A stretch of DNA of 64,000 bases from Gnetum montanum (Eukaryota > Streptophyta > Gnetopsida > Gnetales > Gnetaceae). The first letter of the stretch is position 1; every line of letters begins with the position of its first letter. The stretch spans positions 219,032 to 283,031 of the forward strand of contig MNCI01035832.1 in NCBI GenBank assembly GCA_015680685.1, given 5' to 3'. Positions 23,599 through 35,559 of the stretch are shown here, one piece after another. The position numbers and the translations under genes were made by a program. Under the pieces are notes generated by a model. That model saw only the letters and a list, made by a program, of their open reading frames with translations. It was not told where the DNA came from and made no database searches.

Positions 23599-23854
23599 TA
23601 GTTTTAGGACATTTCGGGCCCCTGCTAGTTTTAGGCCATTTTGGGCCCTTTCTTGTTTTAGGCCATCTCAGGCCATCGTTAGTTTTAGGTCATTTCGGGC
23701 CATAGCATAGCATAGTTTTGGGGCATTTCAAGCCATAGTGTAGCATAGTTTTAGGCCATTTCGGGCCATCACTAGTTTTAGGCCATCTCGAGCCCCTGCT
23801 AGTTTTAGGCCATTTCGGGCCGTGGGGAGGCATAGTTTTAGGTCATTTTAGACC
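23599..23854. repeat. Tandem stem-loop array (c) in Gypsy-3
   Basis: About nine units of 25-40 bp share TAGTTTTAGGCCATTTCGGG plus CC. Each can pair GGCC with GGCC across ATTTC or ATCTC. One unit near 23836 reads GGTCATTTTAGACC, so both sides of the stem changed together. The array follows the 3' end of the opposite-strand gene and precedes the protease-side pol linker. Confidence 0.8.
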
Positions 23855-23984
23855 ATGGGGAGGCATGCCAAAGAGATGATATGTTAACAATTTGGAGAAC
23901 AGTTAACTGGTAACTAACACAGGTGCAAAGCAAAAAGGTGATGAATGCACAAGGGATGGTGACTGGGCAGGAAGCAGCAGGGTT

Positions 23985-24620
23985 TCTACGCTATGCGTAG
24001 CTACTTCTTGACCCATCGTGGGTTGAGCAGAACATAAGGCCGTAGCGCTTTGCTAGGGCCTTCGTATACATCATTGTCCCCTGCTTGGAAGGGCAACTCA
24101 GCCCATGCACTTTCATTTTGGGATTCGGCTTGCTAAGCCAATTCCCCCGCTGGATGGTTAGTGCATGCATAAGCAGGCGCTTCATTCTCATAGGTTACAA
24201 CCTTTGAGCCCTACTCCATGTCTACATTATTGATAGCTTGTGCCACTACCTCATCACCATGGATCACCACCTCCCTGCCTACATATGGTAGGTGGATTTC
24301 CTAATGCATGGACGAAGAGATAGCCCTAAGTTGTGCTAACCATGATCTCCCCAAAATCATGTTAAACTCGAGCATCTTCTCGACCACGATGAACATTACA
24401 TTCATGGGGAACTGATCCCCTACCACGAAGTCCATGTGGACCATGCCCTTCACCACGATCCATGCCCCATTGAACAACCTCAAGCATGATGTCATTGTGG
24501 GTTTGATCTGGTCGACCAAGCCCAACTTGTCCACAATAGGGAAGGGGATGACATTCATGGTAGTCCCATCATCAACGTGTACCCTTCAAATCCAGTGTTG
24601 GCCAACCTAAATTGTGATGA
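23985..24620 (-). pseudogene. Gypsy-3 protease remnant and linker
   Basis: The minus-strand frame gives VHVDDGTTMNVIPFP (active-site loop, normally DxG), then RLFNGAWIVVKGMVHMDFVV and MLEFNMILGRSWLAQL, the closing ILGRPWL motif of Tat-type proteases. A linker ORF (23991-24191) follows, ending LAKRYGLMF. Array (c) and the opposite-strand gene come next instead of reverse transcriptase. Confidence 0.85.
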
Positions 24621-24639
24621 ATAGGGGTGTTGTAGTCAC

Positions 24640-25310
24640 CTGGCCGCTTTTGGGATTTTCCCTAATGGAGTTATCATAGAAAGTTAGTTGAGATGATTCT
24701 GGCTATACAGGTGTGGAGGGAAGCATGACTGAATGAATTGCTTCCTCTTCCACCGGCATGTCTTCGTTGACCGAAATAGCCATCAACATGCAGATCAGAG
24801 CCTCACGGTCTGGGGTGGATGTCATGATTAGGTTGTACAAGCTCAATGTAGTGTTCTTTTATTTTAGAGCTTGCTTAACCTGAGTGAGGGCATTCAAGAG
24901 GTCCTAGCCACCCCCTTTTTACCACCCTTTTTCTCTTCTATTCTTCCCAGAAGATGAATTTCTTGAGGAGGGGTGGTTTCGAATCTAGGTTCAAACCCTT
25001 TTTGGTAGGGTAGCATAGACTGTGTGGTTATAGTAACGTCCCTCTTTAGTGATGATGGCATAAATGCAGGGGGTGAAGACATAGGCTTGAAAACACTTGG
25101 GACGGTACTTCCACTTGACGTCTTGCTTGCAAGACACACTTCCCCATTTTTTAGGACTAGAAGGTTGTTCAGTTGTCTTGCGCAGGATGGGGGTTATTGA
25201 AGGAGTCAGCCCCCTAATGACAAATGGAGCTAACAGTGTTAACGGGCAGGGTGGTATGGTTTTACTAATAGGTGGTGTGGGGGTGGATGTCTGAGGAGGA
25301 ACTCTTAGAA
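24640..25310 (-). pseudogene. Gypsy-3 gag-protease linker
   Basis: Short broken minus-strand frames, the longest at 24894-25139 (proline- and lysine-rich), link the zinc-finger end of gag with the protease. No domain was recognised. Confidence 0.5.
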
Positions 25311-25317
25311 AAAATAG

Positions 25318-27810
25318 CTATTGCGAGCTTCGGCTAACCGCTGGTGGTGTTGGTGCGCTACGCTGAGGCACACGGACTACGAACAGCTGTTGGGGTGGCC
25401 TAGGATCACTATCAATGCCAATGGTATTGATAACATAACTGGAATTGTTGGCATTGAGGGGGTCAGTGTAGACGTGTAGAGATTGATTCTCAGGGCGTAC
25501 TGGGTTGTTTTCGTCCAACACCAATTTCCCCTGATCAATCATCCTTTGGATGTCATCCATCAATGCTAGACAGTAATCCGTGTTATGACCACATTGTTGG
25601 TGATAGTCATAAAACCTATCTAACCTTAAACCCTTAGGAACTGGGGGCTCATTGGGTAAGGCTAAAGAGGGGTTCCTAAGGAGCTCATGGTAACGCTGAT
25701 GTTTTCTGACTCCCTCTTCTGACATCTGCTTATGTTGGATGTGCCCCGATCCTAGTAGCTGCTTTAGAATTTTTAAAGGCTTGACAAGTAGTGGGGTATA
25801 CTTTGAGTGATCTTTATGCTCAAAGTTCAGTTTGGGTTGCACAAATGTCTCGGGTGCAGGTAAGGGAGGTTCCAGTGCGTTTCCTACTCGGGCATAGGGT
25901 TAACTGCGGGTACAACTAGTTTTCTTTTGTTCTTGTTACCATTGTTATTAGGTTTGGGCTTGGCCTCGGTTGCCATAGTGGCCATTGTGGTTGTTGGGGC
26001 CTTACCCTTGTCCTTCTTTATGAAGGTTTTTTTGTAAGCAACATAGGCTAGGTCTTTGCTCATCTCGGTTGCATCCTGTATACTCTTAGTTTGAGCAAAG
26101 GCTTGACTAAGAGTGCGGGGAGTGAAGTAATACAACTTAGACTTGATGAAGTCATTCACCACACCCTTAAAGATGGCCAGCAAGTGGGCCTCCGTGATGG
26201 GCTCGCGGATTTCATTAAGGGTTGTGCTCCAACGTTGGATGAACTTCTGGACTGGTTCGAGAGGATCTTGCTTCACGCTCATCAACTGATCCAACGTGAT
26301 TTCTAGCTTCAAGTTATACTTGAAACGTGTCACGAACTGGGTCAGAAGCTCCTCTAGGATTGAAATGGATGAGCGTGGCAGCGTGCAGTACCAATCCAAG
26401 GCTCTCTTAGCTAGGGACATAGTGAAGACACGAATAATCATGTGCAGCCATTGTTGCAACAAGAGGGATTCAAACCTAAAGGTAACAACATATGCATTGC
26501 AATCCCCCTCCCTATTGTACTTTGTGAAGTGTGGGAAGGACATTCCTAGGGGTAGCATCAGTGCGGGGATGGTAGGGCTGATGGGGTCATCCTAGTAAAA
26601 GTCTATGACTTGTACCATGTTAGACCAGACAGCCTTAAGGCATTTTATTTCTTTAGTAAGGGTCTGGATAAGCTGGAACACTTGGTCCAAATCTTGGAAC
26701 AACATAGATGGTTGGGGAACTACCAGGGTAGCTCCCATCTATGGAGTAGCAGGTGCAGTAGCATGGCCCACCGACGGTACCGTTGGGATGGCCCCAACAA
26801 ACTGTGTTGCTTGTGGCATCCACCAACTGATAGGTGGTGCCATTGTAGCAAAAATCGAGGATTGCGCTATGGGGTAGACTGTTTGCATGGCTAGTGGAAT
26901 AGACCAGATCCCCATGTTGGGCAGCATCATTTATGACACTTGGTAGGCCTGATGGCAAATGTAAGACATCTGCGATGGTAATGTAGCAGGGAGAACAGTG
27001 AATGGGGTCCACCACATTGATAGGCCTAGGACCACTGCTGATGGTGGGACAAGTGTAAATGCAGGAATGAAAGCAGACGCTACACATGATTGTGAGGTAG
27101 GCACGGTGTGAACATGTGGCAAGGTAGCCGTGATTGGCGTGTGATGTGCTACAGGAATGGACTGATGAACAGTTTGCAAAGGAATAGTGGCTAAAAACAA
27201 AACAAGGGAAAAGGGGTGTTGATATGCTGAGGAGATGACATGGCTACCCATTGCATATGTAATTGTGGGTTGCATAAGCATAGGCGTGATTATGAAGGGA
27301 GCGACGGCAAACAACGAGTTGGTCTAGAAGGACTAGGGACGAGGGACAATAACGGGGTTGGTTTGACCTCCCCTGTCAGATTGGGAATCGAGTTCCTCCT
27401 ATCCATTTTGGAAGGCGTCCTCATGGTTAGATGCCATGTCCTATTGCTCCCTAAGTCTAACCAACTGGATCAGCTGGTCTAGAAGCCATTAATTTGTCTG
27501 TGTCAAAGGTATGGAAGCGCTAGGAGTGGGAACAAATTCCTTCTGGTCATAGTAAGCAAACTCAAAGCTACGTTTGTCTTCGAGTTCATACACATCTAAG
27601 GGCAAGTTTGCATGCACCTTTGCACAGAGGAAGTTATAGCACTCATGTTATTGGGCCAAGCCCTCAGGTCCCCAGTTTTGGATCCTGAGGGATCAACGTG
27701 TTTCCAGCATCGAGTTGAGTAGTTGTTCAACACCTGTGATGCCTTGGACCATGATGGGAACCTCAACGTTGAAGGTGTTAGAAATGGTGCTCAAAGAAGT
27801 CATTATTACA
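25318..27810 (-). pseudogene. Gypsy-3 gag remnant
   Basis: The start is probably the ATG near 27803 (MTSLSTISNTFNV). A long proline, threonine and valine-rich N-terminal region follows (26650-27310). Next is the Retrotrans_gag core in an open frame at 25884-26558: PHFTKYNREGDCNAYV, ALDWYCTLPRSSISILEEL and VQKFIQRWSTTLNEIREP, which match the family's helical capsid pattern. An open frame at 25318-25842 then carries FYDYHQQCGHNTDYCLALMD, the C-x-x-x-G-H-x-T-x-x-C knuckle typical of Tat gag. Frameshifts separate the blocks. The protein would form the particle shell. Confidence 0.9.
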
Positions 27811-28187
27811 AAGCTAAATAGTCTTGCAAACATGAAAAGCAAGGAAATTGGAAAGTAATCAAAAGGCTTTATGTCTTGCTGGATTCCAAAGGAATCATCA
27901 AAGCGATCAATCTGTACCTCACGATGCGTAAACAACCGCCAAAGGGCATCACGTTTATGCTAGTTCACGATAGGGTACAGAACGTGTGCAAGACTACTAC
28001 AAAATAAGCGAGTGAAGTGGTGAACAAAGGCTTTATGTTTTGCAGGGTTCTGAAAGAATCGTTGAAACGACCGATCTACACCGCATGATGCATAAATAAT
28101 CACAAATGGGCATCAAGTTTATGCTAATGCATATCAAGGTGCAGAATGCTTACAGGACTACTGTAAAACATGGAAAGGGCACCAAAA

Positions 28188-28212
28188 GGTCCTCCTTCTA
28201 GCCCCAGAAAAT
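28188..28212 (-). other. Primer-binding region of Gypsy-3
   Basis: Directly next to the right LTR the minus strand reads ATTTTCTGGGGCTAGAAGG (then AGG). TGGGGCTAGAAGGAGG is the likely tRNA-complementary stretch. Nearly the same string adjoins the Gypsy-2 LTR at 38651-38666. I cannot name the tRNA with certainty. Confidence 0.55.
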
Positions 28213-29937
28213 TGTTGGGGGCCAAAAACATCGACAGTTGGGAGACACCGAGAGGTCGTCGATCGTGACAGTCTTAACCCCGAATCCGCACGAGGGCCAT
28301 GCTAGATAAAAAAAACAGGGTGCCCTGAATGGTTTGGTCGCTCAGACAAGGACTTAGTCAGTGTTAATATAACCTTTTGCAAACAAATAATCTGAAAATG
28401 GGATTTATAGCATAAAGTAATCTTTAAACGCAAAAGGGGTAGAAAACGATGTAAAATGCAATGATAAGCAAGAAAATAAAGTAAAATGCAGTTAGAAAAA
28501 TGCACCACTTCAAGAATGTGAGTTCACTCTGTCAAGGTGGATACAATTGGTTGCACGGCACTGAGGGGCGTAGGGATCCCAAGAGTAACTAAGACATTTA
28601 GAGTAAGACAGCTATATGCTTGAATGCAGACTCGAGAGTCAACAATGCAAAATTCTATGGGGCTGGCAGGAAAGAGCAAAGTAGAATGCCAAACGAGAGT
28701 GCCAACTATTTACAGTGTTAAACAATATGTTTACAATGCTCAGGAATGCAATGCTAACTTTTTACTTGCTAGACAACTGATTCACCAACTAGCCAACCCA
28801 CCCCCTTTTGAGCGTTGCTCATTGGGGTATTTATAGGACCAAGGGCATGCGAAAGATGCAGTTTGGATGCCATGTATCCTGGGCCTGTGTTGACGTGTCT
28901 ATGCTGCATGGGCATGAATGACCATTAGACGTGCATGATCATTGGACGAGCCTACCATGTTGTAATTACAAGCTTTCCATGCTATAATTACATTGTCAGA
29001 ACTTGGAGACGTGTGCCAATGGTCCAAGTAGGTGAAGTGCATTGATGTAGCGTAATTTCCTGCTATGCTACGCTATGCTTTGTAGCGTAGCATGTTGGCA
29101 TAGCATAGCATCTTGCTACATTGTGCTACGCTATGCAGCATAGCATAGTGTAGCCACCAATTCAAGGAAAAAACTTGCATTGCATCCTGCTGCATGTGTC
29201 GGAAACCTTTGCAGTGCTCCGATTGCTTTTTGCATACTTTCTACGCTACATAGCGTAGCGTAGCATAGTAGCTGGCCTTACTCCCAAAAACGTCGCCAAT
29301 ATGCAAACTTTGCTTTTTGCACTGCAAAACTTGCGAACTTGCTAATCCCGCCCTTTGAGATGCCTTTCATTGTTCCCGTAGAGTTTCTATGCTATGTTAC
29401 GCTACATAGTGTAGCAACCGACATGGCCTACTTTTTGCTAAGTTTTCTATTTTCTGATGAAGGAGCCATTGTTGAAGAACTTGGAGCCAAGTGAAGCAAC
29501 TATTTTTGAAGGCCAGAGGTGCTAACTTAGTGCAATTGAAAATCACTAACTAGGCTAAGCCTTCCTATTTTTCTCTTGCTATGTTATGCCACACTGCGTA
29601 GCGTAGCGTAGCATAGCACCTTGTCTTGCAATAATTTACAGTTGACTGCTTGAACAACTGTCTTCCGAAGCCTACTACGCTACATAGCGTAGCATAGCGT
29701 AGCAAACTCCTTGACTAGAAAACTTGCCAAACTATTTTGTGCACTTTGAGCACCATCGACAACTCTCTGCATTGTTTCTGTGTAGGCTATCAGCTGGACG
29801 AATTACCCAGCTAGAAAATTTGCCAAACTGTACAGCCTAAAGCCCAGAACATCCATCTCTTGATGAATTACCATGATGCTGCCTGAATTGCAATGGCTTG
29901 GTAAAGTAAGGATGCCCTAAAAATTTGGGGTGTTTCA
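28213..29937 (-). repeat. Gypsy-3 5' LTR (right copy)
   Basis: It starts TGTTGGGGGCCAAAAAC and ends GGGGTGTTTCA. A TATA box (TATAAATA on the minus strand) is at 28828-28835. GCTACGCTA/TAGCGTAGC clusters are at about 29045-29150, 29248-29275, 29395-29415, 29595-29615 and 29677-29705. The length equals that of the left LTR. It transcribes leftward into the element. Confidence 0.93.
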
Positions 29938-29942
29938 GGAAC

Positions 29943-32900
29943 CTTCCATGATGTTTTTAGCTTCAAAGTTAATGATCATCAAGCTACTTTAGGATGTTAT
30001 GGCTGCATAGTAGAATTGTTTCATGCTTTGAGATTTGTGTATATAAGATCAACTTGGTCTAAAAACATTATGAGAAGGACCCACTTAGGCTTTAACACTA
30101 GCTAAATTTAATCCCTCATCCTCCTAGCTTAATCCTGCATGACAACATAAGTACATCAAGTGGTGCTTGTGTGATATAATGGTTAAATAATCTCAAAACA
30201 ATGTAAAATACTCTAGTGATAAAGCATAGATGAGTGAAAATACATTACATTAATGCTCAAATGAGGTCTAAGCATGATCAACAAGGGCTATGAGGTATGA
30301 GTTAAAGGTAGCATAAGGTCAAACATGGTCAACTATGGTTACATTTTGCTAGTTTTAGGCCTTGGTGGGCCATATGATGGTTGACTAGTTATAATAAAAG
30401 TCAAAAATGTAAAACAAGATCAAATCAAGCCACTCCACAATGAATCAAGGTCAAACAAGTCAAGGTGGATAACATGGGATAAAACATGCTAAATATGGAT
30501 CAATCAAGGTTATATTTTGCTAGTTTTAGGCCTTAGTGGGCCATGGTATGAGGCTGTAACATTAACAAGTGAGTTTGGGCATCTATGGAGGTTGTTTTAA
30601 CGTTTTTTTGGGTCAAAAATGAATGATTCCTAAGCATCCATGCTAGACCCACACTAGAGCCACACTAGCCAATGTGACTCTAGCCTTCCCCAGCATGGCT
30701 ACCTTGGAATATGGAGCTCTAGTGGGTTTTAGCATCAAATCAACCAGGCATTTAAGCTCCCAATGTTACAAATGTCGATGGCTAAGATTTAGCATTAACG
30801 TTGGCAACTTTAAAGGCTTTTTGATATTTTTATGATCATCCCCCCTAGTCCACATTGGCCAACATGGCCCTAGTGTAGATGGAGGGGGGATGATATCTTT
30901 TTTTAGTTCACTTAATATGGTTTCATAAACTCTAGAGCCTCTAGCAAGGTCCTAGGGCTAAGGTGGTGTAATTTAGGATCAATTTGATGTATTTTTAGGC
31001 TTTCCCTAGCTTTTTCTTATGGCATCCATGCTAGACCCACGTTGGCAAGCATGGTGAGGGGTCCCTCAACATGGATGAATGATTTTTGACTAATTTTAAT
31101 TAATTTTGGTTTGATTGTTAATGGTTGGAGACTCTGGGAAGGTTTTAAGGTCATAGGGATGGGTTCTATTGGTCATTTTTTGTTATTAATTGGGTTTTGG
31201 TATGGTTATAACCTTTCCCCCAACCATGCTAGGTAGCATTGCTCTAGCGTGGGTGAGGTCTATTGAATTTTTATGTTTGAAGTAAGGTTGAAGGCTTTTT
31301 GATATTTTTTTAGTCATCCCCACTAGGCCACACTGCCCCCCTAGGCCACACTGGCTAGTGTGGCCCAAGCAGGGATGGAGGGGAAAAGAGCGTAATAGAG
31401 AAATTTTTTCCCTTTTTTGATGCTAAGAGGCCTATATGACCTTCCTTGTAGGGCTATGTGTCCTCATTGTTTTGTTGTCACTACAGTGTTTTGTCCCTTG
31501 TAGGCTGTGTGGTAGCTTGATAGTAGCCCAAGTGAGCATGCATAGCACCAACAAGGGTAGAAGTGTCATGTCAATGGAAGAAGTAGACAAGGCACAGTAG
31601 GAGCATGGCTATGGATGGTAGTGCAAAGGCAATATTGCATGTGACATAAACTATGCAGTGTGTGACAAAGGGTTTTGATCCTCACATGGCACAAGATACA
31701 ATAAAAGGTGCATGTGTGGAGAGTAGGTGTGGGCTAGCAAGGGTTTACGAATTACAACAACCACACTAGCTAGCGTGAGCCAATGTGGGAGAGCAATGAG
31801 AGCAGCATGATCATGTAGTGTAGGCATGCAAGGTGCTAGCTAGGGAGCAAGGGACCTACACAACATAGGATTTCTACAAGGTAACAGAGGTGTGTTGAAG
31901 GTAGGAGACAAGGATTTTTCAATAAGGGAAGCAACAAAGGATTCCCATAGCTTAGTGTAGTAAAGAACAAGTGGCAGCTAGTATTGCATGGCCTCCTTCC
32001 AAGGCTTACATATGTGGAAGGTGGTGTAGTGGCATGAAGAAATAGCTAAGGTGTTGCTCATGGTTCAAGCCTACATGATAGCAAGCAAAGGGTAGTTAGA
32101 GAGTAGTGGCATCATGATGTGTGCGGCTAATAGTGTAGCAAAGGATAATGATAGCAAGATGCACGAGGTAGTAGAGGAAAATGTGACAGCATTAGTTGAG
32201 GATGATCAACCCTCAAACAAGGGCTATGCTGCCCTTACAAAGCTAGTGTGGCCCTATGCAGCACTGTGCATCCCTTGTAGGGCCAACATGACCTACAAAA
32301 TTTATTTATTTATTTATTTGGAGTCATTCCTACTAGGCCATACTAGCCAATGTAGCCCTAGCATTGGTTGGAGGGGCAAGAGTGCAATAGTAAGCCTACA
32401 ATATGGGTGGTGTGGCATGCAATAGTGGCACAATGACAAGTGCATGATGGTCACAAGCAACAAAGGTAGAGTTATTGAGTTGAAGCATTACAGGCCCACA
32501 TGGCACCTAGATAGTGAAGGGCAAGCACAGGGCAATGCATAGCAGTAGATAGGCAAGGGGATGATCTCATCTACATGGTGACAACAAGGGCATGTATGTG
32601 AGTAGGCAAGGGTGGCGCAATAGCAATAGCAGTGCTGGTGGAAGATGCTACAATGTGTTGCATAGTTCTAGGATAGTGTAGTCCTCAATAGACCTACATG
32701 ATCCTATGAAAGGTAGAGGGGCTCTAGTCTAGCCTATGCAACTATAGGCCATGTGCTAGGATGTTCCCCCCATTTATTTATTTTTTATTATTATTATTTA
32801 TTTATTTTTTCATGGCATTTTACAATTTTGATTTTGAAAGTAATGTAAATATACCTCAAAGGCTCTATGCAGACTAATTCATACATTTTATTAATGAAAT

Positions 32901-34340
32901 AAGCCATTATTTATAGAATATATTGTATAATTGATATCAATGAAACTGCTAGTTCTTGGGTTTTGAACAAGCTATGGAGTTGAAAGTGGAGTATTTTCTT
33001 AGTATGTTCACTAGACCCAAGGATTTATTTCCATTGAAAATGTTCTAGTTCTAGGCTTACAACCGATTTAATATTCTCACTTCTCTTATTTTTCTTTATT
33101 TTTTTGAGCCCATTTTTCTCATTATTTTCTACAATCTTTTTTCTATAATAGCATAGTTTCATGTCAACAATTTCATCTAATATCAATTATAATCTACCTC
33201 TTATATGACATGTTGAGATAAGTCATGCCATTTGTGTCATATCTACTTGTCTTGTGTGCAACTATGAATGAACCTAAAACCAAATTTTTATCCATGTGGA
33301 AACCATATGAATGTATTATAATTTATTAGGACTTAACTAGTAACTTGCAAGACATTGTTTGTAATTACTAAATTTTACTCTAGATTTGTGGTGTTGCACT
33401 AAAGAGTCTAGAAATTAGGAACATCTACCTTTCTCCATTTGGCCTTTGAGATGGCAATGAAAGAGGGATTTAACCATAAATAAATTAACAAAACAAGGTT
33501 CATAGGTGTTATAACAAAATGCAACGAAAGGTGCTAAACATGTTTTCATGCTTCACTACAGCTCATCTTTATTTGGAATATACATCAATCCTAGTTCAAC
33601 ATGATATTAATGGTAAAAATCTTGACCAAGAAATATTTTTATGCACAAGAATTCATGATAAATCTCTCAAATGTAGTTCGTAAGGTTACGCCACTTGTTG
33701 AAAAATACCCAAGGATGAAGCCAGCTAAAATCAATCTAGAATATGTTAATAATAAAACTTCATAAGCAAGACATTTTTTTAATTGAGAAAATAATTATTG
33801 AAAATAGTTGATTTTATGGTTGGTTCACATAGAAAAAATTATTTTTAATGTTTGATAACATAAACTTGTAAGAAAAAAATTGCAAAAAGTAGCATAACTA
33901 TGAACAGGGCAAATAGGTTGTAATGCATGCATAAGAGAAAGAAAGGAAGGTCATCATGTTTACCAATTTTAGGCCTTATTAGGCCATGATATCATTAGCG
34001 TTAGGTGTTAGTGAGCCGTAATATCACCATTTTTAAGCCATAGCAAGCCATGATTCATACTTTCCTAGTAAGTGTGGGATGCTCTCGAAAGAGCATATAA
34101 GGCTAAAACCAACCATAAAGCATGATATGATGTTGCAAAAGTAAACAAATGACCATTAACAAGAGAAGCGATAAGGTGTTTCCTATGAAATCATTGTTTT
34201 AATTTTGAGAAGTCAAGAAATCCTTTTGACACAACTTTATGTCCACCACCTTTTCTATTAATCATGGTGAGTTATATGCATTTTCATTGGTCACTTTGTG
34301 TCATAGAGTTGATGTTGTTGGCATTGTTATTATCTTTTTC
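29943..34340 (-). mobile_element. Gypsy-2 internal region without recognisable pol
   Basis: This is the right continuation of the element cut by Gypsy-3. No reverse transcriptase, RNase H or integrase is seen, so the pol part is deleted or decayed beyond recognition. From 30634 to about 32390 the words CCACACTAGCCAATGTGG, CTAGGCCACACTGG and similar, usually followed by CCCTAGC and TGGAGGGG, recur about eight times. AGTTTTAGGCCTTGGTGGGC-type units occur at 30351 and 30516, and again as TTTTAGGCCTTATTAGGCC at 33966. From 32750 to 33950 the DNA is plain AT-rich sequence. Confidence 0.6.
30634..32390. repeat. Dispersed CACACTAGCC/GGCTAGTGTG words
   Basis: About eight occurrences at irregular spacing pair a CCACACT-like word with an AGTGTGG-like word (for example CCACACTGGCTAGTGTGG at 31348-31365, an inverted repeat). 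Others lie near 30645, 30840, 31030, 31320, 31770, 32240 and 32335. Confidence 0.55.
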
Positions 34341-34376
34341 CATCGTGGCCCTAGTATGGGTGTCAGGAGTTTCTTC

Positions 34377-34860
34377 TTACAACTCCACCTCTAAACCTTG
34401 GTCAATGTTGACATAATTAACCAAAGGTAGCAACACAGTATCTTCATGAATGAAAATTTTAGTATCTCCATGAATGAAACTTTTTCCTCCTTTGTAGGGC
34501 AAGTGAATCTCTTGATGTATAGGTGATGAGACTACATGAAGCTTAGCTAACCATGGCCTTCCTAGAATCAAGTTAAAGCTGAGTATCTCTTCAACCACTA
34601 GGTAGTTTTCAGATATAGGAAATTGCTTATTGGCTATGAAATCTAAGGAGATGAAACCTTGAACTACTACTTGTGATCCATTAAATGACTAAGTGTTGAG
34701 GTAGTGGTCACTTGGATATTCTCAATTAAGCTTAACTTATCAACAAAAAAATATGGTAACACATTCATGGTTGCCCCATCATCCACATGAACATAGTGAA
34801 CCTTGTATCTGCAAACATGTATAGTAATAAGAAGAGAAGCAAATAACACTTCTCCATTTT
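34377..34860 (-). pseudogene. Gypsy-2 protease remnant
   Basis: On the minus strand HYVHVDDGATMNVLPYFF is the active-site loop and MVEEILSFNLILGRPWLAKL is the closing motif. The same two landmarks appear in the Gypsy-3 protease, so the two elements are related. A frameshift lies between the two open stretches (34667-34849 and 34377-34598). Confidence 0.85.
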
Positions 34861-35559
34861 AAGAGTCAATTTTCACTTCACTATCACAAAATTTAAGCAT
34901 GGTTTGATGCTCATTTTCCTTAAGTAAAGCTTGCTCAAAGATAGAGTGAATCAATTTTTTGTTGGTGGGCATGTCTCTACTTACAGGGATAAAGGTTAAC
35001 ACTATAGTTAGTGCATCCCTCTAAGCTAGAGAAGTCATGACTAGGTCATACAAGTTTAGTGATGTGTTCTTTTATTTTAGGAATCATTTAGCTTGGTCCA
35101 TTGTTGCAAGGAAGTCCTTCTCCTTGACGTGTAACTTTTCGACCTTAGTGGTCTTAACCTCCTCCATCCTTCCTAAAGTTTGTGACTTAAGCTTTGATGC
35201 ATGTGCCTTGGGCACCTTGTCCATTAGTGTAGTTGGTCTTATGATAAGTTATTTCAAAGCCTTTTGTCATTGGTTACCTTTAGTAGACTTCTTTGTACAT
35301 CTAGTGATAAGTCAATTTCATCATTGTTGTGATGATGGTTTCTTTCTTACCTTTGAGGTATGGGCCACTATAGATGGGCTTTGGTCATGGGTTATTATAG
35401 GCTTATTTTTTGAAGGTGAAAAAACCCAGATAACAAATGGTTCCCTAAGCTTTGGAGGATTAGCAAATCATTGATTATGTTGTGATGTTGAAGCCACTGA
35501 AGAGGGGACACGTATGATGAAAGGATTCTTAGAGGCCAAAGGAGGTGGTGCCTATATGA

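Larger units (their letters stand above)
11274..29937 (-). mobile_element. Gypsy-3: 18.66-kb Tat-lineage Gypsy element, minus strand
   Basis: Two LTRs of identical length (1725 bp, 11274-12998 and 28213-29937) are flanked by perfect GGAAC duplications (11269-11273 and 29938-29942). On the minus strand, reading from right to left, are primer site, gag, protease, then a long interval holding an opposite-strand gene, then reverse transcriptase, RNase H, a second RNase H, integrase and a 3' non-coding tract. Two RNase H domains are a known mark of the Tat lineage, and a gap between protease and reverse transcriptase recalls Ogre elements, which carry an intron there. The LTRs differ at fewer than about one base in ten by eye, so this is younger than Copia-A that encloses it. 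All coding parts have stops. Confidence 0.92.

Noticed and set aside
35037-35474. 145-codon plus-strand open frame, the longest plus-strand frame in that region
   Set aside because: It is the antisense shadow of the Gypsy-2 gag-protease linker; no motif on the plus strand.
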